Shown here: positions 17,201 through 24,995 of the stretch, one piece after another | Layout: each line of letters opens with the position of its first letter | Position numbering within the stretch: position 1 is the first letter of the stretch | Assembly: GCF_030246885.1 (NCBI RefSeq) | Contig: NZ_CP126739.1 | Coordinates: 2,666,001 to 2,730,000 of the forward strand | Direction: 5' to 3' | DNA from: Microbacterium sp. zg-B185 | GTDB lineage: Bacteria; Actinomycetota; Actinomycetes; Actinomycetales; Microbacteriaceae | Length of the DNA stretch: 64,000 nt | The notes under the pieces: generated by a model | Told to the model about the DNA's origin: nothing | Database searches by the model: none | Seen by the model: only the letters and a program-made list of their open reading frames with translations | Program-made: the position numbers and the translations under genes

Positions 17201-17518
17201 TCAGGCAGCCGAGCGCTGCGGCGCCATCTCCTCGACGATCTGAACGGTCTGCGCGGCGACCCGCTGCGGCACACCGGCGAAGGCTTCCGCGCGCGCGTCC
17301 GAGGCCATGTACCGGCTCTCGCGAGCCAGGAACGCGGCCCGATCCCCCTCGGCGCTGACGGCCCAGACGAACTCCTCTGACTCGGGCAGACCGTACGCGA
17401 ACTCGATCGTGAAGCCCGCGCCCCCGCGCACCTTCGGCATCCACTCATGCCACCAGGCGACGAACGCCTCGTATTCCCCGGGGACGAGCGTGTACCTGCG
17501 CAGCTGGGTCGTCTTCAT
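17201..17518 (-). CDS. NIPSNAP family protein
   Basis: 105 residues, a single ferredoxin-like NIPSNAP/dimeric alpha-beta barrel domain. It begins MKTTQLRRYTLVPGEYEAFV, with WWHEWMPKV and FVWAVSAEGD in the family positions. SD GAAGG lies just upstream of the ATG at 17518; longer open frames on this strand have no support. Members are often found in aromatic or small-acid catabolic clusters, but the biochemical role is not established. The gene is divergent from the TPP-enzyme gene, whose structured leader lies in the 195-bp gap. Confidence 0.8.
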   Translation of the reverse strand: MKTTQLRRYTLVPGEYEAFVAWWHEWMPKVRGGAGFTIEFAYGLPESEEFVWAVSAEGDRAAFLARESRYMASDARAEAFAGVPQRVAAQTVQIVEEMAPQRSAA

Positions 17519-17591
17519 GCCTTCAGCTTGGCACGCGGCCGCGGCCTGCCACGCCACGAGCCGCGCCGCACGCTCCCGCCTATACTCGAAC

Positions 17592-17713
17592 CGTCCGGCG
17601 GCGCCTTCCCACCCGCCGGTGCTCGAAAAAGGGGCACGTAGCCGCGGCAACCGCTTGCCGCCCGCGAGACACATACGGAACTCATCGTCCGTCCCTGTCT
17701 CTGGAGCTCTCGC
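17592..17713 (+). ncRNA. Structured 5' leader (copy A), candidate cis-regulatory RNA
   Basis: Leader of the TPP-enzyme gene, unrecognised class. A -10 hexamer TATACT lies at 17581-17586, giving an expected start near 17592. Stem 1 is 17596-17601 with 17613-17618 (CGGCGG/CCGCCG). Stem 2 abuts it: 17619-17624 with 17632-17637 (GTGCTC/GGGCAC) closing the heptaloop GAAAAAG. Stem 3 is a perfect 7-bp GCGGCAA/TTGCCGC at about 17644-17661. GACAnATA (17668) and ATCGTCC (17684-17690) follow, then SD GGAG. The same order occurs at 37563-37678 with compensatory stem changes. It is not a TPP riboswitch, because no CUGAGA motif is present. The 5' end is inferred. Confidence 0.65.
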
Positions 17714-19381
17714 ATGCCCACCGTCTCCGCGCACGTCGCCGCCACCCTCGCCCGCCATATCGACCACGTCTTCGGCGTCATGGGCAACGGCAACGCCTAT
17801 TTCCTGGACGCGCTGCAGCGCTCCACCGATGTCGGCTACACGGCGGTGCGGCACGAGGCCGGCGCGGTCACCTCCGCCGACGCCTATCACCGCGCCGGCG
17901 GCGGGCTGGCTGCGGCGACCGCGACGTACGGCGCCGGCTTCACGAACACCCTCACCGCGCTGGCCGAAGCGGTGCAGGCGCACGTGCCCCTCGTGCTGGT
18001 CGTCGGTGACGAACCGACCTCCGGCCCCCGGCCCTGGGACGTCGACCAGATCGCGCTGGCCTCCGCCGTCGGGGCGCGCACGTACACGGTGGGACGAACC
18101 GATGCCGCCGCCACGACCGTCATCGCGATCGAGCACGCCTTCACTTACCGGGTGCCGACCGTGCTGGCGATCCCCTACGACGTCGCCACCCTCGATGCGG
18201 GACCGGTGCCGGCAGCCCCGGAGCCGAGACTCCCCCCGCCGGTGACGCCGACGGGTCCCTTCGCCGAGCAGACGATCCGCGACGTCGCGGCAGCGTTGGC
18301 CGGAGCGCAGCGGCCGTTCCTGCTCGCCGGCCGCGGGGCCTGGATCGCCGGTGCCGGGCCGGCGCTGGGGGAACTGGCGGACGCCACCGGAGCCGTCACC
18401 GCCTCCACCGCGCTGGGTCGGGGGATCTTCCCGAGCTCCCAGTTCGACCTCGGCGTCGCCGGCGGCTTCGGCGCGGAGGCGGCGATGGACCTCATCACCG
18501 ACGCCGACGTCGCCGTCGTTTTCGGCGCCTCACTGAACCAGTTCACGATGCGGTTCGGCTCGCTGTTCGGAACGCGGACGCGCATCTTCCAGGTCGACCT
18601 CGCGCCGGCCGCGACCCACCAGCGCGTGGGCGGCTATCTCCGCGGCGATGCCGCCGTCGTCGCCCGCGCCGTCGCCGCAGAACTCGCGGACATGGGCGCC
18701 GCCCCCAGCGGGTGGCGCGAGAGCGTGGACATCCCGGCGCTGCGGGTCTACGAACCGGGCGAGGACACCGCGCCGGACGGTGCGCTGGATCCCCGCTCGG
18801 CCGCGGGACGGATCGGCCGGATCCTGGAGAGCACCGCGGCGCTGCGCGACCGCGTCGTCGTCTCCGACGGCGGTCATTTCATCGGGTGGGCGAACATGTA
18901 CTGGCCGGTCGCAGCGCCGGACCGCATGATGATGGTCGGCACGGCGTTCCAATCCATCGGCATGGGATTCGCCAGCGTGCCCGGCGCGGCCCGGGCTCAG
19001 CCCGCCGCGACGATCGTGCTGAGCACCGGGGACGGTGGCGGGCTGATGGCACTCGCCGACCTGGAGTCTGCGGTGCGCGTCGCCGCGGGCAGGGGCCTGG
19101 CCGTGGTCTGGAACGACGCCGCCTACGGCGCCGAAGTGAACCTGTACGGGCTGAAGGGGCTGGCGAAGGAGCCGATGCTCATCCCCCAGGTCGATTTCGC
19201 CGAGGTCGCCCGGGGCTTCGGCGCGCGAGGCATCGTGGTGCGCACACTGGCGGACCTGGAGGGGCTGGCCGACTGGGCACGGGTACCGGCATCCGATCGT
19301 CCTTTCCTGCTGCTGGACCTGCGCATCTCCGGATCGGTGATCGCTCCGTACCAGCAGGAGATCATCCGCGTGAACTCCTGA
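17714..19381 (+). CDS. Thiamine-diphosphate-dependent enzyme (acetolactate synthase / benzoylformate decarboxylase superfamily)
   Basis: 555 residues with the three-domain POX/ALS/BFD fold. The cofactor-activating Glu is in VRHEAGAVTSADAY (about residue 48). The middle domain runs about 190-330. The ThDP/Mg2+ motif GDGGGLMALADLE is followed after about 27 residues by the Asn of VVWNDAAYGAE. It should decarboxylate a 2-oxo acid or join 2-oxo acids. Within this aromatic-acid island, a benzoylformate-decarboxylase-like role fits best (inference). It stands alone on its strand, preceded by a 122-nt structured leader shared with the other ThDP-enzyme operon at 37.7 kb, and is followed by a long terminator stem. 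Confidence 0.85.
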   Translation: MPTVSAHVAATLARHIDHVFGVMGNGNAYFLDALQRSTDVGYTAVRHEAGAVTSADAYHRAGGGLAAATATYGAGFTNTLTALAEAVQAHVPLVLVVGDEPTSGPRPWDVDQIALASAVGARTYTVGRTDAAATTVIAIEHAFTYRVPTVLAIPYDVATLDAGPVPAAPEPRLPPPVTPTGPFAEQTIRDVAAALAGAQRPFLLAGRGAWIAGAGPALGELADATGAVTASTALGRGIFPSSQFDLGVAGGFGAEAAMDLITDADVAVVFGASLNQFTMRFGSLFGTRTRIFQVDLAPAATHQRVGGYLRGDAAVVARAVAAELADMGAAPSGWRESVDIPALRVYEPGEDTAPDGALDPRSAAGRIGRILESTAALRDRVVVSDGGHFIGWANMYWPVAAPDRMMMVGTAFQSIGMGFASVPGAARAQPAATIVLSTGDGGGLMALADLESAVRVAAGRGLAVVWNDAAYGAEVNLYGLKGLAKEPMLIPQVDFAEVARGFGARGIVVRTLADLEGLADWARVPASDRPFLLLDLRISGSVIAPYQQEIIRVNS

Positions 19382-19443
19382 TCGCGTCGTGCGCCATGGC
19401 CGGCGAGAGACGATCGCCGAGCGCCGCCACCGTGCACGCCCGA

Positions 19444-19480
19444 GTGCACCGGCGCACGCCCGATGGCGGCGCCGGTGCAC
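19444..19480. terminator. Bidirectional hairpin between convergent genes
   Basis: A perfect 12-bp stem, GTGCACCGGCGC with its exact complement, encloses a 13-nt loop. It lies between the stop of the TPP-enzyme gene (19381) and the end of the convergent O-demethylase-like gene (19494). No U-tract is present. It probably terminates both. Confidence 0.65.
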
Positions 19481-19493
19481 GAGCCGGATCGGG

Positions 19494-20882
19494 TCAGGCC
19501 GAGACGGTGTCCGAGCGGTAGGCGGTGCGCGCGAACTCCGTCAGCGGGGCGGGCTGGACGGTAACGCGGATCCTCACCTGCACGTGCTCTTCGACCTGCA
19601 CCTTGCGGGTGGGCCGGTCCTCGCCCCACACCACGACCAGCTCGGTGCCGGGCTCGGCGACGTCGGCATCCACCACCGCCAGCGAGAGGATGGCGCGCTC
19701 GTTGGCCGAGTAGCCCGTCCAGGTGGAGATGCCCACCATCCGCCCGTCGGCCGTCTCGACCCGGTCGGCGTGGAACGTGTCGTACAGCGACATCGGCAGG
19801 TTGATGAACTTCGCACCCGGGCCGGGATGGAACATGGATCCGTAGGCGGCAGCGCTGTCGTCTCCGTTCCACACCAGTGTCACTTTGCGGCGCTTGTCCG
19901 CCGTTCCGTCCGACGCCATCCGCTCGAGCGCTTCGCGCCCGATGAAGTCGTGGTCGAACGCGACGATCCGGCCGTAGTCCAGGTCGTAGGGGGTGAAGTA
20001 GTAGTCCTCGATGTCCTCGGAGTGGAAGCTGCCACCCAGCGGCGCCGTGGTCTCGTACGCCGTGCCGCTGAGCCACCGACGGTAATCGGCCAGACGCTCA
20101 TCGCTGTAGATCGCGGGGAGGGGCCTCGGCAGCCAGCCGGATTCCAGGGCATTGGTGTGATAGGCGCGCCCGCCGACCTGCACCATGTCGTGCTTGGCCC
20201 CCGCTTCGAGGAGGGCGGTGTGCACCGCCTCGGAATCCGCCCACGGTCCCCACAGCTCGTAGCCGGGCTCCCCCGCCATGCCGTGGCGCAGCGCCCTGAC
20301 TTCCTTGCCGCCGATCGTGAAGCGCGTCATCCGGAAGAAGCGCAGCTTGGGCGGCTCCTGCCCGGTCGCCTCGCGGATGATCTCCAGCGCGCCCGGTCCC
20401 TGCACCTGGTAGCGGTAGAGCACCGGGTCGCCCGAACGGTAGAGCGAGTTGTCGTCGCGCCAGATCTCGACGTCGTAGCCGCCGGTGACCGCGTGATAGT
20501 GCAGCCAGTTGATCGAGGGCGGGATGCCGACGGCCTGGTACTCGTCCTCCTCGAGATGGAACAGGATGTTATCGCCGATGACGTGCCCGGACGGGCTGAC
20601 CGCGACATACTGCTTCGCCATGTCGACGGGGAAGTTCTCCACGCTGTTGACCGCGGTGTCGCGGATCAGCTTCAGCGCGTCCGGACCCTTGATGTTCAGA
20701 TCCGCCATGTGGTGCGACTGGTCGAACAGCACCGCGGTGCGCCGCCACGCCAGCTGCTCATCCCGCCAGTTGCGGAACTCCTGGACGACCCTCGGGACGA
20801 CCGCGGGCGGGGCTTCTGACTCCCACAGGAGCGGGACGGGGCCGCCGGCTTCGGCGATGGCTTCTTCGAGATTCTCGGGCAT
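19494..20882 (-). CDS. Tetrahydrofolate-dependent aromatic O-demethylase-like protein (GcvT family, LigM/DesA type)
   Basis: 462 residues. It has the aminomethyltransferase (GcvT) fold: VLFDQSHHMADLNIKGPDAL at the N-terminus, then GYELWGP and the C-terminal barrel with KVTLVWNG. It is longer than glycine-cleavage T-protein (about 370) and close to LigM (about 471), with the internal NWLHYHAVTGGYDVEIW segment typical of the vanillate/syringate/3-O-methylgallate O-demethylases. These move the aryl methyl group to THF, giving 5-methyl-THF. No other glycine-cleavage gene is nearby, which argues against GcvT. The ATG at 20882 follows GGAGGA. It is divergent from a LysR gene. The exact methoxy-aryl substrate is unknown. 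Confidence 0.82.
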   Translation of the reverse strand: MPENLEEAIAEAGGPVPLLWESEAPPAVVPRVVQEFRNWRDEQLAWRRTAVLFDQSHHMADLNIKGPDALKLIRDTAVNSVENFPVDMAKQYVAVSPSGHVIGDNILFHLEEDEYQAVGIPPSINWLHYHAVTGGYDVEIWRDDNSLYRSGDPVLYRYQVQGPGALEIIREATGQEPPKLRFFRMTRFTIGGKEVRALRHGMAGEPGYELWGPWADSEAVHTALLEAGAKHDMVQVGGRAYHTNALESGWLPRPLPAIYSDERLADYRRWLSGTAYETTAPLGGSFHSEDIEDYYFTPYDLDYGRIVAFDHDFIGREALERMASDGTADKRRKVTLVWNGDDSAAAYGSMFHPGPGAKFINLPMSLYDTFHADRVETADGRMVGISTWTGYSANERAILSLAVVDADVAEPGTELVVVWGEDRPTRKVQVEEHVQVRIRVTVQPAPLTEFARTAYRSDTVSA

Positions 20883-20905
20883 GACGATTCCTCCATGAAA
20901 AGTCT

Positions 20906-20921
20906 CGGCGCCGCGGCGCCG
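20906..20921. promoter_or_regulatory. Perfect 16-bp GC palindrome in the O-demethylase leader
   Basis: CGGCGCCGCGGCGCCG is a perfect palindrome 23 bp upstream of the O-demethylase start. It is flanked on both sides by related segments, TGAAAAGTCT (20896-20905) and TGAAACAAAGTCT (20923-20935). It may be a LysR-regulator or repressor site, or a hairpin in the mRNA leader. Confidence 0.4.
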
Positions 20922-20996
20922 GTGAAACAAAGTCTTGACGGGCGGCTCTCCCTTGTAAAACATGAGTTTGAGACCTGACACCCAAGGAGAACTCGT

Positions 20997-21911
20997 TTGC
21001 GATCAGTGCCGTTCACGCTCAGACAACTGGAGTACCTGGACGCGGCCGCCAGTGAGGGCTCCCTGGCTGCCGCCGCAACGCGGTGCCAAGTCAGCGCGTC
21101 GGCGATCGCGCTGGCGCTGGACGATCTGGAACGCCGACTGGGCGTGCAGCTTCTGGTCCGTCGCAAGGGCAGAGGGGTGCTCGTGACACCGGCCGGATCG
21201 CGGGTGCTCTCCCGGGCCCGCCACGTCCTGGTGGGTGCCGAGGCCCTGGCAGCCGACGCCTGGCAGGCGGGTCGAAGCCTGACCGGCTCGTTCACGATCG
21301 GATGCTTCTCGACGCTCTCGCCGTTCTACCTGCCCGGAGTGATGCAGGCGTTCGGCCACGACCATCCCGGACTGGACCTCTCGTTCGTCGAGGCGTCCGC
21401 GGTCGAACTGCACGAACGGCTCCTGCAGGGACGTGTCGATGTGGCGCTCCTGTACAGCGTCGACGTCTCCCCGCAGCTGGGCTTCGACCCCATCGACGAG
21501 TACCGGCCGCACGTGGTCATCGCCGCCGATCATCCGCTCGCCGGCCGCACATCGATCCGGCTGGCCGAGCTGGCCGCCGATCCGCTCATCGTCCTGGACG
21601 TGCACCCCACGCGACACAACACCGAGCAGATCTTCGCCGCGCTGTCGCTGACCCCTCGGCCCGCGCACACCACGACGAGCTTCGAGCTGGCGCGCTGCCT
21701 GGTGGGACGCGGTCTGGGCTACGCCGTGCTGTTCCAGCGCCCCGCTTCGGAGATGACCTATGACGGACACCGGGTGAGGATCGTGGAGCTGGGCGACGCG
21801 CTCCCGCCGACCGTCGTCGGTCTTGCACGGCCGCCCGGTGCGCCGCGGACCGCCCGCCTGGAGACGCTCCGCGAATTCCTCGCTGCCGGCCCGGCTACAC
21901 CGGCTCAGTGA
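20997..21911 (+). CDS. LysR family transcriptional regulator
   Basis: 304 residues, the standard LTTR length. The N-terminal winged helix FTLRQLEYLDAAASEGSLAA, with CQVSASAIALALDDLERRLG, is followed by the two-lobe effector domain (GSFTIGCFSTLSPFYLPGVM, then DHPLAGRTSIRL). The start is TTG at 20997, decided by AAGGAGA ending 6 bp upstream; the in-frame GTG at 21006 is the alternative. It is divergent from the O-demethylase-like gene across 114 bp, so control of that gene by a methoxylated or demethylated aromatic acid is the expected arrangement (family knowledge plus context). Its 3' end overlaps the convergent MFS gene by 17 bp. Confidence 0.88.
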   Translation: MRSVPFTLRQLEYLDAAASEGSLAAAATRCQVSASAIALALDDLERRLGVQLLVRRKGRGVLVTPAGSRVLSRARHVLVGAEALAADAWQAGRSLTGSFTIGCFSTLSPFYLPGVMQAFGHDHPGLDLSFVEASAVELHERLLQGRVDVALLYSVDVSPQLGFDPIDEYRPHVVIAADHPLAGRTSIRLAELAADPLIVLDVHPTRHNTEQIFAALSLTPRPAHTTTSFELARCLVGRGLGYAVLFQRPASEMTYDGHRVRIVELGDALPPTVVGLARPPGAPRTARLETLREFLAAGPATPAQ

Positions 21912-23181
21912 AGTCCGGCTCGGCGTCCCCGAGATCGGGCCCGCCCCCTCCTCGGGGAGCGGAGATCGCCGCGAGCGCGACCAGGCCGAGGGTCACGACC
22001 GTCACCGCGGCCTGAGCGATGCCGAGCACCACCCCTGAGGTGGCCACGACGCTGACCACGATGGCCGGAACGACCGAGCCGAGCGCGAGCTGGGCGCCGC
22101 CGGCGATGGCGGCGGCAGTGCCGGCGCCCTTCGCGAACGGCTGCAGGGCCAGCGCGATGGCCAGCGGCATGCAGATCCCGCCGGCGAAGACCGTCAGCCA
22201 CATGCAGGCATCCAGCAGCCAGAGCGGACTGTCCATGGCCGAACTGAGCGCCACCCCCACGGCCGCGCAGAGGTTGACCACCAGGGCCAGGACGAGAACC
22301 CGGATGCCGCCGAGGTAGCGGGTCAGCCATGGCCCCACTTGGGCGCCGATGATGACAGCGAGAGCGTTGATCGCGTACAGCACCGAGAAGCCGAGCACAT
22401 CGAGTCCGCGCTCGCGCTGGAGCACGATGGGCACCGCGCTGAGATACAGGATCATCGAGGTCGCCGCGCCGACCAGGATCAGGACGCTGGTGACGAACTG
22501 CCGGTTGCGCAGCGGGGCAAGCCACGCCTCTCGTCGTTCCTCCGACGCGCCCCGCACCCGCAGCTCGGGGCGCAGCGTCTCGGGGATTCCGACCGCACTC
22601 GCGATGGCGAGCAGGATGCCGATCGTCATGAGGAGCAGGAACGTCGAGCGCCAGTCCCCGACGCTGAGCACCAGCCCGCCGACGAGAGGTCCGAGCACGG
22701 GCGCGATCCCGAAGACGACGGCGAGGAGCCCGAACACCCGGGTCAGCTCGGCGCCGCTGTAGAGGTCGCGGGCGATCGCCCGGCCCACGACGATGCCGGC
22801 AGCCCCGGCGAAGCCCATCAGGACGCGGCCGACCAGGAGGACGCCGATGTTCGGCGCCAAGGAGCACAGCAGCGCGGTGAAGGCAAAGCCGGCGGCGCCG
22901 AGGATCACCGGTACGCGCCGGCCGATCCGGTCGCTGATCGGGCCCCAGGCGAACTGCCCGCCTCCGAGCCCCACGTTGTACGCCATCAGCGTGAGCTGGA
23001 CGAGCGCGGTCTGCGTGCCGAGGTCGTCGATGACCTGCGGCAGCCCCGGCGTGTACATATCGGTGCCGAGCGGCCCACCGGCCACGAGCACGCCCAGCAG
23101 AGCGAGCAGCCCGAACCGCCGCCTGCGCGACCACGTCCGCACGTCCAGCGACCGCGACCGGGGTGGCTCATCGGAGTCCAT
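21895..23181 (-). CDS. Bcr/CflA family MFS efflux transporter
   Basis: 428 residues, 12 predicted membrane helices. The drug:H+ antiporter marks are present: DMYTPGLPQVIDDLG after helix 1, and GPISDRIGRRVPVILG in the helix 2-3 loop. The N-terminus is Arg-rich and cytoplasmic. It should export a small toxic compound at the expense of the proton gradient. No good SD precedes the ATG at 23181. It sits between LysR (convergent, 17-bp overlap) and AraC (divergent). Export of an aromatic intermediate is possible but not shown. Confidence 0.85.
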   Translation of the reverse strand: MDSDEPPRSRSLDVRTWSRRRRFGLLALLGVLVAGGPLGTDMYTPGLPQVIDDLGTQTALVQLTLMAYNVGLGGGQFAWGPISDRIGRRVPVILGAAGFAFTALLCSLAPNIGVLLVGRVLMGFAGAAGIVVGRAIARDLYSGAELTRVFGLLAVVFGIAPVLGPLVGGLVLSVGDWRSTFLLLMTIGILLAIASAVGIPETLRPELRVRGASEERREAWLAPLRNRQFVTSVLILVGAATSMILYLSAVPIVLQRERGLDVLGFSVLYAINALAVIIGAQVGPWLTRYLGGIRVLVLALVVNLCAAVGVALSSAMDSPLWLLDACMWLTVFAGGICMPLAIALALQPFAKGAGTAAAIAGGAQLALGSVVPAIVVSVVATSGVVLGIAQAAVTVVTLGLVALAAISAPRGGGGPDLGDAEPDFTEPV

Positions 23182-23269
23182 GTCGCTTGTCTACTGGAAC
23201 GGTGCTCGCTCGCGCGAATCGGCCGCGAGCGTTCTTCGCTCAGGGCTGGCGTGATCGGGTGGCGCGGCT

Positions 23270-23302
23270 TATGCTCCAACGCGAAGGCTCATCGGCGAGC
23301 CT
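23270..23302 (+). promoter_or_regulatory. -10 element and leader hairpin upstream of the AraC gene
   Basis: TATGCT (23270-23275) is the same -10 hexamer as in copy B of the structured leader and in the ZTP riboswitch promoter. Fifteen bases after its first base is a perfect 6-bp hairpin, AGGCTC-ATCGGC-GAGCCT (23285-23302), whose loop is identical to that of stem 1 in copy B. The second GAAAAAG hairpin is missing, so this is listed only as a promoter plus hairpin. Confidence 0.4.
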
Positions 23303-23346
23303 GCCCGGGGACGTCAAGGGAGCCTTCACCCGTGCGGGAGGACACC

Positions 23347-24309
23347 TTGATCCACGCTTCCACGACCTTTCAGACCGGCGTCGAGACGGCGACCGCCCAA
23401 TCGATCGGCGAGTGGCGAGAGGTGGCAGGGAGCCGTTTCGTGCCGCTGCACGTGATCGGCGGCCCGAACTTCACCGGCAGCATCCGATGGCGTGTCGTGG
23501 ACGGCACCTGCCTGAGCGAGATCTCCGCCAGCGCGCATCGCGTGCTGCGCACCCCCGCTCTGATCTCCCCGGACGACCCGAATCACTACAAGATCACGCT
23601 TCAGGTGAAGGGATCGGGTCTGGTCGCACAGGACGGACGCCAGAGCGTGCTGCGGCCCGGCGATCTCGCGATCTACGACACCAGCCGGCCCTACACGCTG
23701 GAGTTCAGCGAGGACGTGCACTGCCTCGTGATGGCCTTCCCGCAGGACTCCTTCGACGTGCCGGACAGCCTGATCCGCCGCATCACCGCAGTGCGCCTGT
23801 CCGGCGACTCGGGGGTGGGCGCGATGATCTCGCCGTTCATGCGGCATCTGTCGGCGAATCTCGACACCCTGGACGGGGTGGCCGGGATGCGCATCCTGCA
23901 CAGTTCGCTGGACCTGCTCACGGCGCTGGTGTACGCGCAGCTCTCGGAGGACCAAGACCACTGGGGTCAGACCCGGCAGGTCGAGATGCGCCGCCTGAAG
24001 CTGTACATCGACGCGCACCTGCACCAGCCCGACCTGAACGCGGTGGAGGTGGCCAAGAGCCACTTCATGTCCGTCCGCCAGCTGCAGTACCTCTTCCGCG
24101 CGGAGAACCTCACCGTCTCGGGGTACATCCGCGCCCGACGGCTCGAGAACTGCCGTCTGGCGCTGAGCGACCCCGCCCAGGCGTCGCTGTCCATCCTCGA
24201 GATCGCGCAGCGGTGGGGCTTCCCCGACGCCAGCCATTTCAGCAAGGTGTTCCGCGCCACCTACGGCATCACGCCTCGCGACCTGCGCACGTCCCGGTTC
24301 GGAGACTGA
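23347..24309 (+). CDS. AraC family transcriptional regulator
   Basis: 320 residues. The N-terminal cupin-like AraC-binding domain (about 35-180, with VLRPGDLAIYDTSRPYTLEF) is followed by a double helix-turn-helix at about 215-315: DLNAVEVAKSHFMSVRQLQY and SILEIAQRWGFPDASHFSKV, ending in YGITPRDLR. The start is TTG at 23347, because GGGAGGA lies 4-5 bp before it; an in-frame GTG at 23332 precedes that SD and is less likely. It is the first gene before the ring-cleavage-type operon starting at 24444 and is the likely activator. A GAACC-GAC-GGTTC palindrome lies between them. Confidence 0.87.
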   Translation: MIHASTTFQTGVETATAQSIGEWREVAGSRFVPLHVIGGPNFTGSIRWRVVDGTCLSEISASAHRVLRTPALISPDDPNHYKITLQVKGSGLVAQDGRQSVLRPGDLAIYDTSRPYTLEFSEDVHCLVMAFPQDSFDVPDSLIRRITAVRLSGDSGVGAMISPFMRHLSANLDTLDGVAGMRILHSSLDLLTALVYAQLSEDQDHWGQTRQVEMRRLKLYIDAHLHQPDLNAVEVAKSHFMSVRQLQYLFRAENLTVSGYIRARRLENCRLALSDPAQASLSILEIAQRWGFPDASHFSKVFRATYGITPRDLRTSRFGD

Positions 24310-24385
24310 GCCGATCCTGCGCGGATGCGGCAGTCGCGTGCGCCGTGCGACCAGAGGGTCCGCCGGGCGCCCACGAGACTCGACT

Positions 24386-24398
24386 GAACCGACGGTTC
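24386..24398. promoter_or_regulatory. 13-bp palindrome before the CMD/ALDH operon
   Basis: GAACCGACGGTTC has 5-bp inverted arms around GAC, 46 bp upstream of the CMD start and 76 bp after the AraC stop. It is the only clear symmetry in this 134-bp gap and a candidate activator site. Confidence 0.4.
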
Positions 24399-24443
24399 CG
24401 TTGCTGTGGACGCGACGACCTGAACTACCCAGGAGGCGACACT

Positions 24444-24899
24444 GTGGTCATCCGCGACGAACTGTACGACATCGGCATGCAGCAGCGCCGCGCGATGTTC
24501 GGCACCCAGGGTGCCGAGGCGCGCGTGGACACCACCACGGATCTCAACGACAAGCTCGAGGACTTCGTGACCCGGACGACGTTCGGGGACGTCTGGCAGC
24601 GGCCCGGCCTCTCGCTGGCAGCCCGCAGCGAGGTCACCTTCGCGATGCTGCTGGCCAACGGGAGAGAGCACGAACTGCGCGTGCACGCCGAAGGCGCCCT
24701 GGAGAACGGCGTCTCGCCGATCGAGCTCCGCGAGATCGTCCTGCAGGGGCTGTTGTACTGCGGCATCCCGGCCGGGGTGCTCGGCGTGCGCGTCCTCCGC
24801 GAGGTGTTCGAGGCGCGCGGCATCGGGGACGCGCTGGACGGCGAGGCCGATGCGACGCGTGCCGCACGCAGTCCTGCCAGCACGAGGGCGGAGAGCTGA
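24444..24899 (+). CDS. Carboxymuconolactone decarboxylase family protein (PcaC-like)
   Basis: 151 residues, a single CMD domain of alkylhydroperoxidase-like fold. It shows LSLAARSEVTFAMLLANGRE and then ELRVHAEGALENGVSPIELR and EIVLQGLLYCGIPA, as in gamma-carboxymuconolactone decarboxylases. Classical PcaC continues with an Ala-Ala-Asn/His segment, but here it is AGVLGVRVL, so a usual polar active-site residue may be missing. The start is GTG at 24444, decided by AGGAGG 7 bp upstream. It is the first gene of the ring-cleavage-type operon under AraC. It may be a genuine decarboxylase or a repurposed family member. Confidence 0.75.
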   Translation: MVIRDELYDIGMQQRRAMFGTQGAEARVDTTTDLNDKLEDFVTRTTFGDVWQRPGLSLAARSEVTFAMLLANGREHELRVHAEGALENGVSPIELREIVLQGLLYCGIPAGVLGVRVLREVFEARGIGDALDGEADATRAARSPASTRAES

Positions 24900-24995
24900 G
24901 CCGCTGACGCGGCGCCGGCCGGAACCCGGTCCCATCACCCGCACGATCGGCACGGCACGACCCGCCCGCCGACCGCCACGCACGAAAGGACGACC

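Noticed and set aside
17592-17713. TPP riboswitch before the ThDP enzyme gene
   Set aside because: There is no CUGAGA or ACCUGA block and no matching helix order. The conserved parts are a GAAAAAG loop, GACAnATA and ATCGTCC instead.
19494-20882. Glycine cleavage T-protein (gcvT)
   Set aside because: About 90 residues longer than GcvT, no gcvH or gcvP nearby, and it lies divergent from a LysR gene in an aromatic cluster. The LigM/DesA type fits better.
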